Source: Blastococcus saxobsidens
Lineage (GTDB): Bacteria > Actinomycetota > Actinomycetes > Mycobacteriales > Geodermatophilaceae
Assembly (NCBI RefSeq): GCF_002938435.1
Contig: NZ_POQT01000008.1
Span: forward strand, 1 to 64,000
Direction of reading: 5' to 3'
Length of the DNA stretch: 64,000 nucleotides
A model generated the notes under the pieces. The model was not told the origin of the DNA and searched no databases. It was given only the letters and a program-made list of their open reading frames with translations. A program made the translations under genes and the position numbers. Positions 9,627 through 17,999 of this stretch are shown here, piece by piece (positions within the stretch are counted from its first letter, which is position 1; every line of letters begins with the position of its first letter).

Positions 9627-10250
9627 GTGGTCGTGTGGAGTCTGCTGACGAGGCTGGTCGGTGCCGCGGTCCTGGCTGCCGTGCTGCTCGTCGTCTCCAC
9701 GGCGCTCGGCATCTGGTGGACGGCGCGACAGGACTCGCGCCCGCAGTCCGACGCGATCGTGGTGCTGGGGTCGGCGCAGTACAACGGCGTCCCGTCCTCG
9801 ATCTTCGCCGCCCGGCTGGAGCATGCGATCGGTCTGTACGAGGCCGGCGTGGCCCCGGTGATCGTGACCGTGGGGGGCAAGGCCACCGGTGACCAGTTCG
9901 CCGAGGCCGAAGCCGGCCGGGACTACCTGGCGCGGGCCGGGGTGCCGGCGGAGGCGCTGCTCGCGGTGCCGGAGGGTGGGGACACCCTGGAGAGCATGCG
10001 GGTGGTCGGGGCGGCGTTCGCCGAGCGCGGCTGGCAGCGGGCCCTGGTGGTGACCGACCCGTGGCACGCGATGCGCGCCCAGCGGATGGCCCAGGACGCC
10101 GGCATGGAGGCGGAGAGCTCGCCGACCCGTCAGGGTCCGGCCGTCCAGACCCGCAACACCCAGTTCCGCTACATCCTGCGGGAGACTGCTGCGTATCTGC
10201 TCTACCGCGTGACGGGCGAGAGCATCGCCGGCGCACCCGGCATCGGCTGA
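9627..10250 (+). CDS. YdcF/SanA-like DUF218 membrane protein
   Basis: A 207-residue protein with one N-terminal transmembrane helix (about residues 9-30) and a DUF218 domain outside: SDAIVVLGSAQYNGVPSSIFAARLEHAIGLY, then VTVGGKATGDQFAEAEAG, EGGDTLESM and the VVTDPWHAMRAQRMAQDAG segment with the conserved His. Family members (ElyC, SanA, YdcF) take part in envelope or peptidoglycan-precursor processes, but the reaction is not established. Start is GTG at 9627; another GTG six bases on is possible. It ends 16 bases before dnaG. Confidence 0.85.
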   Translation: MVVWSLLTRLVGAAVLAAVLLVVSTALGIWWTARQDSRPQSDAIVVLGSAQYNGVPSSIFAARLEHAIGLYEAGVAPVIVTVGGKATGDQFAEAEAGRDYLARAGVPAEALLAVPEGGDTLESMRVVGAAFAERGWQRALVVTDPWHAMRAQRMAQDAGMEAESSPTRQGPAVQTRNTQFRYILRETAAYLLYRVTGESIAGAPGIG

Positions 10251-10266
10251 GGGAGTGACGTAGAGG

Positions 10267-13098
10267 ATGGCCGGACGGGGTCGCATCAGGGCCGCCGACA
10301 TCGCGCTGGTCCGGGAACGCAGCAAGATCGACGAGATCGTCGGCGAGCACCTGCAGCTCAAGCGCGCCGGCGGCGGCAGCCTCAAGGGCCTGTGCCCGTT
10401 CCACGACGAGAAGTCGCCGTCCTTCCAGGTGACCCCGTCGAGAAACCTCTTCCATTGCCTGGCGGGGGAGACGGGGGTTCTCACGCAGGACGGCGTGGTG
10501 CCGATCCGTGAGCTCGCGGGCAAGACCGTTCGAGTTCTGAATGGCGACGGAGGCTGGGTCGAGGCGCCGTTCAAGGCCTACGGCATCCAGAGGCTGATGA
10601 AGCTGACCCTGACTCGAAACGGTCGCACCAAGGTGGTTCACGCGACGGACGAGCACCGGTGGTTCGTCCCGTCCGGCGCTCTGCGGCAGAACCGTCGCGA
10701 GAAGTTCACGAAAGACCTGCGCGCAGGGGACCGGCTCTCGCACTCGTTCCCGATGAGCCGTGTGCTGAACCCGGCGACGAGGCCATCCCCGTTCGGTATC
10801 GCGCGCGGGCTCGTCTACGGCGACGGAACGCGCGGCGGCGCCGGATCAGTCGCCAACCTGTTCGGTGAGAAGGATGCGCAGCTCGCTACCTACTTCGCAG
10901 GCTGTCGTAGCTGGGAAGGCGATGGCGTCACCAAGTACTACGGCTTGCCCGCCTACTTCAAGGACGAGCGCCCCTCGTTGGACGAGGACATGTCCTACCT
11001 GTTGGGGTGGCTGGCCGGCTACTTCGCCGCCGATGGATGTGTCGCCGAGGACGGCGACGCGATCCTGAACTCGGCTCGCGTCGAGGACCTGGAGTACGTC
11101 CGAACGCTGTGCACTCGTCTCGGCATCGGCACCTTCGGCGTCGCGAAGCAGACCCGAGTCGGTATCGACGGCGTGCCCAGCGACATCTACAACGTCCGCT
11201 TCATGACCAAGGGCCTGCCCGAGTCGTTCTTTCTGCTGGAGCAGCACCGCCGGCGATTCCTGGCGAATGACAAGAAGTACGAGCGCAAGAACTGGGTCGT
11301 CCAATCGGTCGAGTGGTCCGACCGGGTGGAGGAGGTCTATTGCGCCGAGGTTCCTGGCACGCACGCCTTCACCCTCGAGGACAACCTCCTCACCGGGAAC
11401 TGCTTCGGTTGTGGGGTCGGCGGCGACGTCATCTCCTTCGTCCAGCAGATCGACCACCTCTCCTTCGCCGAGGCCGTCGAGCTGCTGGCCAACCGGGCCA
11501 ACATCGAGCTGAAGTACGAGGACGACGGCGGCCGTCCCACGGCGGGCCCCGACCGTGCCTCGGTCGGCCAGCGGGCACGGCTGGTCGCGGCCAACACCGC
11601 CGCGGCCGCCTTCTACGCCGAGCAGCTCGGCACCCCCGAGGCGACACCCGCCCGCCAGTTCCTCGCCGACCGGGCGTTCGACCGGCAGGCGGCGCTGGAC
11701 TTCGGCTGCGGGTACGCGCCCGGCGGCTGGGACGCCCTCACCCGGCACCTGCGCGCGAAGGGCTTCACCCAGGCGGAGCTGGTCACCGGCGGGCTGGCCA
11801 AGGAGTCCTCCCGCGGCACGCTCATCGACCGGTTCCACCGCCGGCTGATCTGGCCCATCCGCGACATCACCGGCGACGTCATCGGCTTCGGCGCGCGCAA
11901 GCTCATGGACGACGACCCCGGCCCCAAGTACCTCAACACCCCGGAGACGCCGCTCTACAAGAAGAGCTCGGTTCTCTACGGCATCGACCGGGCCAAGCGG
12001 GACATCGCCAAGCGCCACCAGGCCGTCGTCGTCGAGGGCTACACCGACGTGATGGCCTGCCACCTCGCCGGCGTGACGACGGCGGTGGCCTCCTGCGGCA
12101 CCGCGTTCGGCGCCGAGCACATCGGCGTGCTGCGGCGCCTGCTCATGGACCAGGACGAGTTCCGCGGTGAGGTGGTCTACACCTTCGACGGCGACGCGGC
12201 GGGCCAGGCGGCGGCCATGAAGACCTTCGCCGAGGACCAGCGGTTCGTCGGCCAGACGTTCGTCGCCGTCGAGCCGAACGGCAACGACCCGTGCGAGCTG
12301 CGCCAGGAGCACGGCGACGCCGCCGTCCGCGACCTGGTCGCCCGCCGCACGCCGCTGATCGCCTTCGTGCTGAAGACGACGCTGGCCGGCTACGACCTGG
12401 ACACCGTCGAGGGCCGGGTCGCAGCGCTGGAGAAGACGGTGCCGCTGGTCGCCGGCATCAAGGACCACGCGCTGCGCCCCGCGTACGCCCGCGAGCTGGC
12501 CGGGATGATCGGCAACACCGACGAGGCCGAGGTGCAGGAGCGGGTGCGCCGGCTCACCGGGAACGGCGGAGGGGCGCCGTCGCGCGGCCGGCCGCGCGCG
12601 CCCAAGCGCACCCCGGACGACGCCGCGGTCGCCGTGGAACGGGAGGCGGTCAAGGCCGCGCTGCAGGTGCCCGAGTACGCCGGGCCCACCTTCGACGCCA
12701 TCCCGCCGAGCGCCTACACCGACCCGGACTACGCCGCCGTCGCTGCGGCGGTGGCCGGGGCGGGCGGTGCGGCCGGCGCCACCGTGACCGGGGCGGCCTG
12801 GCTCGACGAGCTCGCCGCGCACTGCGACCGGGAGAGCGCCCGCGCCCTGCTCACCGCGCTGGCCGTCGAGCCGATGCGGTCGGTCACCGGCGACTCCGAC
12901 CCCACCTACGTAAACGCGATCCTGGCGCGGCTGCAGGAGATGGCGACGGTGCGCGAGATCGCCGGCATCAAGGGCCGGCTGCAGCGGATGAACCCGGTGG
13001 AGCAGGCCGACGACTACATGAAGGCGTTCAAGCAGCTGATGGACCTCGAGCAGCTCGCGATCTCGCTGCGCAAGCGCGCCGTCGGGGGGCTGGGATGA
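10267..13098 (+). CDS. dnaG: DNA primase DnaG interrupted by an intein
   Basis: Synthesises RNA primers at the replication fork. The 943-residue precursor has the CHC2 zinc finger split by an intein: CPFH ligands at Cys43 and His46 lie before it, while CFGC (Cys379, Cys382) follows it. Spliced DnaG would be 628 residues, normal for actinobacteria. The TOPRIM catalytic domain shows VVVEGYTDVMACH (Glu590) and YTFDGDAAGQAA (acidic pair near 641-643); the C-terminal DnaB-interaction region follows. Because the third zinc ligand is the splice-junction cysteine, zinc binding and hence primase activity should depend on splicing. ATG start; its stop overlaps the start of the next gene. Confidence 0.97.
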   Translation: MAGRGRIRAADIALVRERSKIDEIVGEHLQLKRAGGGSLKGLCPFHDEKSPSFQVTPSRNLFHCLAGETGVLTQDGVVPIRELAGKTVRVLNGDGGWVEAPFKAYGIQRLMKLTLTRNGRTKVVHATDEHRWFVPSGALRQNRREKFTKDLRAGDRLSHSFPMSRVLNPATRPSPFGIARGLVYGDGTRGGAGSVANLFGEKDAQLATYFAGCRSWEGDGVTKYYGLPAYFKDERPSLDEDMSYLLGWLAGYFAADGCVAEDGDAILNSARVEDLEYVRTLCTRLGIGTFGVAKQTRVGIDGVPSDIYNVRFMTKGLPESFFLLEQHRRRFLANDKKYERKNWVVQSVEWSDRVEEVYCAEVPGTHAFTLEDNLLTGNCFGCGVGGDVISFVQQIDHLSFAEAVELLANRANIELKYEDDGGRPTAGPDRASVGQRARLVAANTAAAAFYAEQLGTPEATPARQFLADRAFDRQAALDFGCGYAPGGWDALTRHLRAKGFTQAELVTGGLAKESSRGTLIDRFHRRLIWPIRDITGDVIGFGARKLMDDDPGPKYLNTPETPLYKKSSVLYGIDRAKRDIAKRHQAVVVEGYTDVMACHLAGVTTAVASCGTAFGAEHIGVLRRLLMDQDEFRGEVVYTFDGDAAGQAAAMKTFAEDQRFVGQTFVAVEPNGNDPCELRQEHGDAAVRDLVARRTPLIAFVLKTTLAGYDLDTVEGRVAALEKTVPLVAGIKDHALRPAYARELAGMIGNTDEAEVQERVRRLTGNGGGAPSRGRPRAPKRTPDDAAVAVEREAVKAALQVPEYAGPTFDAIPPSAYTDPDYAAVAAAVAGAGGAAGATVTGAAWLDELAAHCDRESARALLTALAVEPMRSVTGDSDPTYVNAILARLQEMATVREIAGIKGRLQRMNPVEQADDYMKAFKQLMDLEQLAISLRKRAVGGLG
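10456..11400 (+). other. DnaG intein with LAGLIDADG homing endonuclease
   Basis: A 315-residue intein occupying DnaG residues 64-378. Block A begins at Cys64 (CLAGETGVLTQDGVVPI); block B is ATDEHRWFV with Thr127 and His130; two dodecapeptide endonuclease motifs are FGIARGLVYGDG (about 176-187) and LLGWLAGYFAADG (about 245-257); block F is VYCAEVPGTHAFTL with His366; block G is LLTGN followed by the +1 Cys379. The usual penultimate His is Gly here, a variant also seen in some phage-type inteins. Both active-site motifs of the endonuclease keep an acidic residue, so it may be active. Codon use is less G+C-biased than in the DnaG exteins, a sign of separate ancestry. Confidence 0.95.
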
Positions 13099-13649
13099 GC
13101 GTGCTGGACGCCCTGCGGCGCCGGTTCGCCGGGCCGCCCGAGCCGGTGCGGGCCGCCGTCGAAGACCCGGACGAGCGGGTCCTGGCCTGGGGGCCGCTGG
13201 CCCGCGAGGACGGTTGGCTGGTGGCCACCTCGCGCGGGCTGCGCACGGTGGTCGCCGGCGGGGCGGCGGACGCGCTGCCGTGGCACGAGGTGGGCGCGGC
13301 GCGTTGGGCGGGCACCAACGACGGCGGCGGCAGCTTCACCGTGACGCCGCTGGCCGAGGTCGAGCCCGGCGTCCAGGCGCGGCAGCCGACGGTCCGGCAC
13401 GTGCTCTCCGACGCCGGCGACCTCCCCGCCGTGGTGCGCAGGCGGGTGGACCAGACGATCCTGACCAGTCGCCGCTCACCGCTGCCCGGCGGGGGAGGGG
13501 TGCTGCTGGTGGCCCGCCGGGTGCCCGGTCAGGCCGCCCGCGAGTGGACGGTCGTCTTCGACGACGACGCCGACCGCGACGATCCCGTCGCCAGGGACGT
13601 GGCCCGGCAGAAGCTCAGCGAGGCCCTGGCCGCGGAGCAGCCGGGCTGA
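13095..13649 (+). CDS. conserved actinobacterial protein next to dnaG, function unknown
   Basis: A 184-residue soluble protein, start ATG overlapping the dnaG stop (ATGA). The middle resembles a PH-like beta barrel: VLAWGPLAREDGWLVATSRGLRTV, LPWHEVGAARW, GSFTVTPLAEV. The C-terminal half contains a basic VRRRVDQTILTSRR and REWTVVFDDD. There is no signal peptide, membrane segment or catalytic motif. Its tight coupling to dnaG suggests co-expression, not a defined role. Confidence 0.72.
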   Translation: MSVLDALRRRFAGPPEPVRAAVEDPDERVLAWGPLAREDGWLVATSRGLRTVVAGGAADALPWHEVGAARWAGTNDGGGSFTVTPLAEVEPGVQARQPTVRHVLSDAGDLPAVVRRRVDQTILTSRRSPLPGGGGVLLVARRVPGQAAREWTVVFDDDADRDDPVARDVARQKLSEALAAEQPG

Positions 13650-13661
13650 CCCGGCGGGGAG

Positions 13662-13871
13662 TCAGCGCGGGGGCTCGCCGCCCATGCGCGCCTTGAGCGC
13701 CGAGACCGCGTCGTCGGCGCGGGCCTGCGCCATGCCGGCCAGGCTCTGCAGGCGCGGGTCGTCCTTGGCCTGCTCCCAGCCGCGACGGATCTGCTCGTAC
13801 CGCTCGTGGCCGGCACGCGCCCCGAGGACGTACCCGGCACCGAATCCGGCGAGGAACGACAGCTTGGCCAC
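13662..13871 (-). CDS. YtxH-like small membrane-associated protein
   Basis: A 69-residue protein starting MAKLSFLAGFGAGYVLGARAGHERYEQI: a short glycine-rich hydrophobic helix followed by an amphipathic helix and charged tail, the pattern of YtxH-type and related actinobacterial small proteins. The GTG at 13871 is chosen because GGAGG stands five bases before it; an in-frame GTG four codons upstream lacks a site. Convergent with the preceding gene. Function unknown. Confidence 0.65.
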   Translation of the reverse strand: MAKLSFLAGFGAGYVLGARAGHERYEQIRRGWEQAKDDPRLQSLAGMAQARADDAVSALKARMGGEPPR

Positions 13872-14011
13872 GGGAACCTCCACAGGGTGAACGCGCGATG
13901 AACGAAGGTCACGCTACCTGTGGCGCACAACGCTTCGCCGCCGGTGAGCCCTGCGCGAGCCCTCGGCGGGGGTGGGGTACTCTCGTCGGGCCAGCGGGTC
14001 GCGCCCGCTGA

Positions 14012-14084
14012 TCCCCCGTAGCTCAATTGGCAGAGCATGCGACTGTTAATCGCAGGGTTACTGGTTCAAGTCCAGTCGGGGGAG
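14012..14084 (+). tRNA. tRNA-Asn (anticodon GTT)
   Basis: A complete 73-base cloverleaf: acceptor TCCCCCG/CGGGGGA, D-arm GCTC...GAGC, anticodon stem TGCGA/TCGCA around loop CTGTTAA with anticodon GTT, T-arm ACTGG-TTCAAGT-CCAGT, discriminator G. Only CA follows, so CCA is added after transcription. The 3' half is the attachment site of the neighbouring integrase; under the usual integration model that half was supplied by the island, and the displaced host version is at 36410-36447. Confidence 0.97.
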
Positions 14085-14085
14085 C
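14048..14085 (+). repeat. attL: tRNA-Asn 3' end, left boundary of the island
   Basis: This 38-base stretch (anticodon-loop end to discriminator) is repeated in the same orientation at 36410-36447 with 35 of 38 bases identical. The first 13 bases (AATCGCAGGGTTA) are identical and are the likely crossover core. The integrase gene begins its coding region within 1.4 kb. Confidence 0.75.
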
Positions 14086-14295
14086 AGAACCGCAGGTCAG
14101 CAGCCTGTAAGGCCGCGTTGGGGTGTTAAAATGTCGCTCCGACACATCACAAACTCACCACCTAAGAGTTCGGCGGCGGGTTCACCTGGTCATGTCAGCC
14201 CAGGTCCACGGGCCGGCCTGTGCGGAGACGGCGGGGTCACACGTGCCGGCGAGGGGCGATGCGCCGCACGACTTGCGCGCCGTGCAGCCCGACGA

Positions 14296-15438
14296 TCAGA
14301 AGCTGCGGTGCAGAGCCTCAGCCGCTTCGGGGCTGGCCGTGCCGCGGCCGAGGTAGACGTCCTGGGTCAGGCTGGGACGGCTGTGCCCGAGGTGGTCGGC
14401 GATCTGGCGTGCGGAGAGACCAGCATCGTCGAGACGGGTCGCCACGGTCTTGCGAAACGTGTGCGAGGTGACCCAAGGGAATCCGGCTCGGTCAAGAGCC
14501 TGGCGGAGATCGCCGCTGGTGTTGCTCGGGTCGCGTAGGAGACCCTTCCTGCTGGGGAAGACCACCTGCAGGTCGGATTCCCCGGGAGGATCGTTCAGAC
14601 GGCGCCGCAGGAGGTCGACCGTCCGCGGCGGCAGCGCGATGGTGCGCCGGCCGGCGTCGGACTTCGGTCGTTCCTGGATGAAGAGACCGCGTAGCCGATC
14701 GCGGGTCACGGTGCCGCCGACCGACAGTGTGCTCGCAGCGAAGTCGATGTCGGTCGGGCCGACGGCGCAGGCCTCGCCGATGCGCAGGCCGGTGCCGAGC
14801 ATGAAGGCGACCAGGTCGGGGAGGCCCTGGAGCACGGCGGCGGGGTCGTCGTCAAGCCGGGCCAGCAGCTCGCGCGTCTCCGCGACGGTGAGCGACCGCG
14901 GGCGGCGGGAGCCGCGTGTCGCTCGGCGAGCCGGGGTCTCGCGGACGGGGTTCATCGGAAGCAGACCGTGGCGGACAGCAAGGCCGAGGATGCTGGAGAC
15001 GACGCTTCGGGTTGACTTCGCGGCTGCGGGTCCGTGTTCCTGGCTGACCGAGGTCAGCAGACGGTCGATGACGGGCACGGTGACTTCGCGCAAGCGGAGC
15101 TCACCAAGCCTCGGAAGGACGTAGGACTCGCTGACGAAGCGGTACAGACGCTTCGTGCCGGCTGCCAGATCGCTGTCGTCGATGTCGGCTAGCCACTGGG
15201 CGGCCACGACGCTCAGGCGACTGTCGACCGGCACCGGGGGAGTGGCGCCCGTGGCACGGTCGCGCAGTGCCTCCCGCAGTCGTCGCTCCGCGTGCGCTCG
15301 GGTCTCGGCGTAGCGGGTGACCAGTCGACGACGACCGTCGAGGTCGCGGAAGTAGGTGCGGGCGCCGACGCGGTGCTTGCCGAGCTTGAGGAAGTGGATC
15401 TGGCCGAAGGTCCCCACCGGCAGTGGAGGCCTTCCCAT
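14296..15438 (-). CDS. tyrosine site-specific integrase
   Basis: A 380-residue phage/ICE-type integrase. N-terminal region: YFRDLDGRRRLVTRYAETRAHAERRL (AP2-like arm-binding), then a SAM-like core-binding domain, then the catalytic domain with all key residues: Arg in GTGLRIGEA, His-x2-Arg in SHTFRKTVATRL, the second His in IADHLGHSRPSL, and the nucleophile Tyr in TQDVYLGRG. It is transcribed toward the tRNA-Asn, which is the normal arrangement for an element integrated in a tRNA 3' end. ATG at 15438 starts MGRPPLPVGTFGQI, a standard N-terminus for actinobacterial integrases. Confidence 0.95.
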   Translation of the reverse strand: MGRPPLPVGTFGQIHFLKLGKHRVGARTYFRDLDGRRRLVTRYAETRAHAERRLREALRDRATGATPPVPVDSRLSVVAAQWLADIDDSDLAAGTKRLYRFVSESYVLPRLGELRLREVTVPVIDRLLTSVSQEHGPAAAKSTRSVVSSILGLAVRHGLLPMNPVRETPARRATRGSRRPRSLTVAETRELLARLDDDPAAVLQGLPDLVAFMLGTGLRIGEACAVGPTDIDFAASTLSVGGTVTRDRLRGLFIQERPKSDAGRRTIALPPRTVDLLRRRLNDPPGESDLQVVFPSRKGLLRDPSNTSGDLRQALDRAGFPWVTSHTFRKTVATRLDDAGLSARQIADHLGHSRPSLTQDVYLGRGTASPEAAEALHRSF

Positions 15439-15728
15439 GTCAGCTCCTCCTCTCTCGTTCGCTCGGGCCTGGGGCCCGACCGTGAGGATGATGCACGGCC
15501 GGCGGGCATGCCGGGGCGCGGAGCTGCGCGTCTGGGGAAAAGCTCGCCGGCCTGTGCATGACGCCTCTCGGCCAAGGCCGCGTCCAGGCTCCTGGGGAGG
15601 CTCCAGTTGTCCTCCGGTCGTGGGGTGCGGCGGACAAGGCTGGGCTTGATCTCGAAACTGTCGGTGCCGATGGGCATAGTGGAGCCAGCCGATCACCCGG
15701 CGGACCATGATCGAGGGAGGGGAGTGCC

Positions 15729-15908
15729 GTGCCGGCTGTGGAGATGTTGTCCGTAGAAGAGGCGAGGCGTCGCCGCGCGGAGGTTCTCGCTTGCGTAGGC
15801 GGGGATGAGTCTGACCTGCGGGACCGCGCCGCCCGCTACATGCTCAATGCCGAGGAGCTTGCTGCCCTCACCGAGCTGAACGAGCTCGACTACCTCCTGT
15901 CCGAGTGA
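15729..15908 (+). CDS. 59-residue acidic small protein, first gene of a coupled pair
   Basis: A short gene starting at GTG 15729 with a strong purine-rich ribosome-binding site (GGGAGGGGAG) just ahead. The protein is entirely helical in appearance: VEMLSVEEARRRRAEVLACVG, then DRAARYMLNAEELAALTELNELDYLLSE. Its stop overlaps the start of the 252-residue gene (GTGA). The small-acidic-then-larger layout next to an integrase recalls antitoxin–toxin pairs or element maintenance genes, but I recognise no family. Confidence 0.62.
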   Translation: MPAVEMLSVEEARRRRAEVLACVGGDESDLRDRAARYMLNAEELAALTELNELDYLLSE

Positions 15909-16663
15909 CCACCGGGGACGCCCTCGTCGCGGAAGCGCAGCGGTTCGCTGCCGACCTCACCGCCACTGTTCAAGCGGTGGTGGGCGGCCATGTCGAAGCG
16001 TTCGGTGCCCGGGCGCTCCACCGTCAAGGCCTTGATCACGTCAGTGTTCGCCAGGAGCCTCGTACGGGGATTCCGCTCACTGTCGATGGAGCTCCGCTCC
16101 TGAACCTCACGGCTGAGTACTACTGCGTGTGGGACAGCCCAGGGCAGTACCTCGCTGTGGATGAGTCAGCCGTCAAGGTCTATGCCGGCGCCAAGGCCGC
16201 CGGCGAACCGCTGTTTCGTTACGAGTACCTACGTGCTGCGACGGGCGATGTCCCGGGAGCCCACGTCCAGATCCACGGACACCGGGACGCCCTTACTTTC
16301 GTCATGACACGAGCGGGCGTCGGATCACCGCGCGGGCAGCGGCTTGCCGGTCGAGTCGCTCAAGGCGCTGCGGTACCCCAGATGTCCGACCTCCACTTTC
16401 CCGTCGGGGGTAGCAGGTTCCGCCCGAGCCTTGAAGACGTGCTCGACATGCTCGTCCGTGAGCTCGGTGTGGACCATGAGAAGGGGTGGCGCGAGGCCCT
16501 CGCCGCCGGGCGCGAGCGTTGGCGCCGCATGCAGATCCGAGCGGTCGTGCGGGATGCCCCGGGTGAAGCCGTCGCCGCGCTCCAACAGCTCGGTTATGAG
16601 GTTCGTTTGCCTGACGGGCTCTCCGCGCCGCAAGACAACTACTCTCGGCTTCACGAGCTGTAG
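15905..16663 (+). CDS. unknown 252-residue protein coupled to the small upstream gene
   Basis: Starts at GTG 15905, overlapping the preceding stop by four bases. The N-terminal two thirds looks like an alpha/beta domain of about 170 residues (TAEYYCVWDSPGQYLAVDESAVKVY; FRYEYLRAATGDVPGAHVQIHGH), followed by DLHFPVGGSRFRPSLEDVLDMLVRELGVD and a helical basic tail GRERWRRMQIRAVVRD. The HVQIHGHRD and DLHFPVGGSRFRP motifs recall a conserved core of proteins often found beside short partner genes, but I cannot name the family. No membrane segment. Convergent or tandem neighbours give no further hint. Confidence 0.72.
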   Translation: MTTGDALVAEAQRFAADLTATVQAVVGGHVEAFGARALHRQGLDHVSVRQEPRTGIPLTVDGAPLLNLTAEYYCVWDSPGQYLAVDESAVKVYAGAKAAGEPLFRYEYLRAATGDVPGAHVQIHGHRDALTFVMTRAGVGSPRGQRLAGRVAQGAAVPQMSDLHFPVGGSRFRPSLEDVLDMLVRELGVDHEKGWREALAAGRERWRRMQIRAVVRDAPGEAVAALQQLGYEVRLPDGLSAPQDNYSRLHEL

Positions 16664-16853
16664 AGCGAGTAGCGGACCTCTCCTCTCACCGGACCGTCGT
16701 ATTCCGGTCGAGCAAGAGGTGTGTCAGGTCGGAGGGGTGGGGTGACGCCGGCTCCGGTCGCCGGGCTGCTGGGGGTGACGCTCAGGTCGGCAGCCGTGTC
16801 ACGAGGCCGTGTGACGATCCGGCGGTCGGTCAGCCGGACGAGCGGAGGAAGCG

Positions 16854-17192
16854 GTGGCCAGAACAGTGAGTCGGCAGGCGGCGGCGCTGACGAAGGCGCG
16901 GGAACGACGACGAGCGCTGGACGTCGCTCGCGATGAACAGGACCGCCGGGTCGAGGAGGCGACGGCCGAGGCGCTGGTGGCGCTGGAGGCGCGAAGCGAG
17001 GCGGAGCAGGCCTTGCTGGCGGCGACGGCGGCGCTCCGCGAGACGCTGCGTACCTTGCTCGCCGAGGACGTGCCGGTCGAGCGGGCGGCCGCGCTACTGG
17101 AGTTGGACACCGCCGAGGTACGGCGGCTGACGAAGGTGACCGAACAGCGAGCGGCCACTCCGGCGAAGCCGGTGGCGACGAGACGTTCCTGA
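16854..17192 (+). CDS. coiled-coil protein with a C-terminal helix-turn-helix
   Basis: A 112-residue protein with GTG start at 16854 behind GGAGGA. Residues about 5-70 form a long Ala/Arg/Glu-rich coiled coil (ALTKARERRRALDVARDEQD and following). Residues about 75-97, EDVPVERAAALLELDTAEVRRL, read as a small sigma-type helix-turn-helix. Proteins of this build are frequent in actinobacterial mobile regions and are presumed DNA-binding. No partner gene is coupled to it. Confidence 0.6.
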   Translation: MARTVSRQAAALTKARERRRALDVARDEQDRRVEEATAEALVALEARSEAEQALLAATAALRETLRTLLAEDVPVERAAALLELDTAEVRRLTKVTEQRAATPAKPVATRRS

Positions 17193-17334
17193 TCGGCGCA
17201 GCCAGGCCGGCCCCCGTGACGCAGAGGCAGCCGAGGTGACCCCAGTGGTTCTGCTGGCAGCGGTCGAGGACTCGCAAGCCGCCACCGGGAGCCCTGGAGC
17301 AATCAGGCGCGGCGTCAGCGAGGTCGAGGACCGG

Positions 17335-17574
17335 TCAGGAGGAGGAGGGCCCAGGCCCGGGCGCGTCTCCCCGCTGAGGGAGCCAGACGATGGTTCGCAC
17401 GTCGCCGCCGCCAAGGTGCTCCTGGAGCACATTAGGGGTCTCTCCGGCGCGAAGTCGGGCACCATGGTCGCCGCAGAGGACGAGCTTGACCCGTCGCCCG
17501 ACGAGGGTTGGCGCCTGAACCTCGGTCGCCAGCTGGTTGCAGTTCCAGTGGTCGCAGGAGGGTGCAGGATTCAT
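17335..17574 (-). CDS. small Cys/His-containing protein, unknown
   Basis: A 79-residue reading frame starting at ATG 17574: MNPAPSCDHWNCNQLATEVQ, then VKLVLCGDHGARLRAG. The C-x3-W-x-C and LCGDH spacing could form a zinc ribbon. A GGGAG lies 10 bases before the ATG. A larger alternative frame exists on the opposite strand across the same bases, so the strand is uncertain; the Cys/His pattern favours this one. Confidence 0.42.
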   Translation of the reverse strand: MNPAPSCDHWNCNQLATEVQAPTLVGRRVKLVLCGDHGARLRAGETPNVLQEHLGGGDVRTIVWLPQRGDAPGPGPSSS

Positions 17575-17613
17575 ACCAGGGAGTCTCCCGCTGCTTACGC
17601 AGCGTGCGCGACC

Positions 17614-17650
17614 GCAGGCGCCACCCGCGGCTCCCGCGGGTGGCGCCTGC
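17614..17650. repeat. perfect 17-bp hairpin
   Basis: GCAGGCGCCACCCGCGG (17614-17630) is followed after three bases (CTC) by its exact reverse complement (17634-17650). It lies upstream of the minus-strand small gene at 17574. It could terminate transcription in either direction, or be a remnant inverted repeat. Confidence 0.7.
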
Positions 17651-17852
17651 GCGCCGACGACTGGACGATGAGCGCAGACGCCGCCAGGGAGTTCGCCGCA
17701 GCGGCTCGTTACAAGCCGCCGAACGGCCCGACCGACGCTCAGCTGTGGACGGCGGTGACCATTCATCCCCTGATGCCCAGTCGTGGGGCTCGGCCGTGAC
17801 AGGATCGCCGACGGCACCGGGAGATCCACGCCGGTCATTTTCAGGAGACCGC

Positions 17853-17999
17853 GTGAGCGAGCGGATCACCCGGCCGACCTGCCACCGCTGCGGGGGGACG
17901 GCGGCCGTCGGCTGGGCGCCCACCGCCGGGAACGACGATCGGGCGCACAGCGAGGAAGCCATCGACAGCCATAAGCCTGCTCGTCTTGCCAAAGCATGA
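17853..17999 (+). CDS. possible 48-residue zinc-ribbon peptide
   Basis: Starts at GTG 17853 with AGGAG four bases ahead. MSERITRPTCHRCGGTAAVG has a C-x2-C knuckle but only one Cys pair, followed by a histidine-containing polar tail. Short, not recognised, and possibly not expressed. Confidence 0.33.
   Translation: MSERITRPTCHRCGGTAAVGWAPTAGNDDRAHSEEAIDSHKPARLAKA

Noticed and set aside
17236-17799. A 187-codon plus-strand open frame in the island
   Set aside because: No ribosome-binding site, low-complexity start, and it is antisense to a frame with a better Cys/His pattern and crosses the perfect hairpin.
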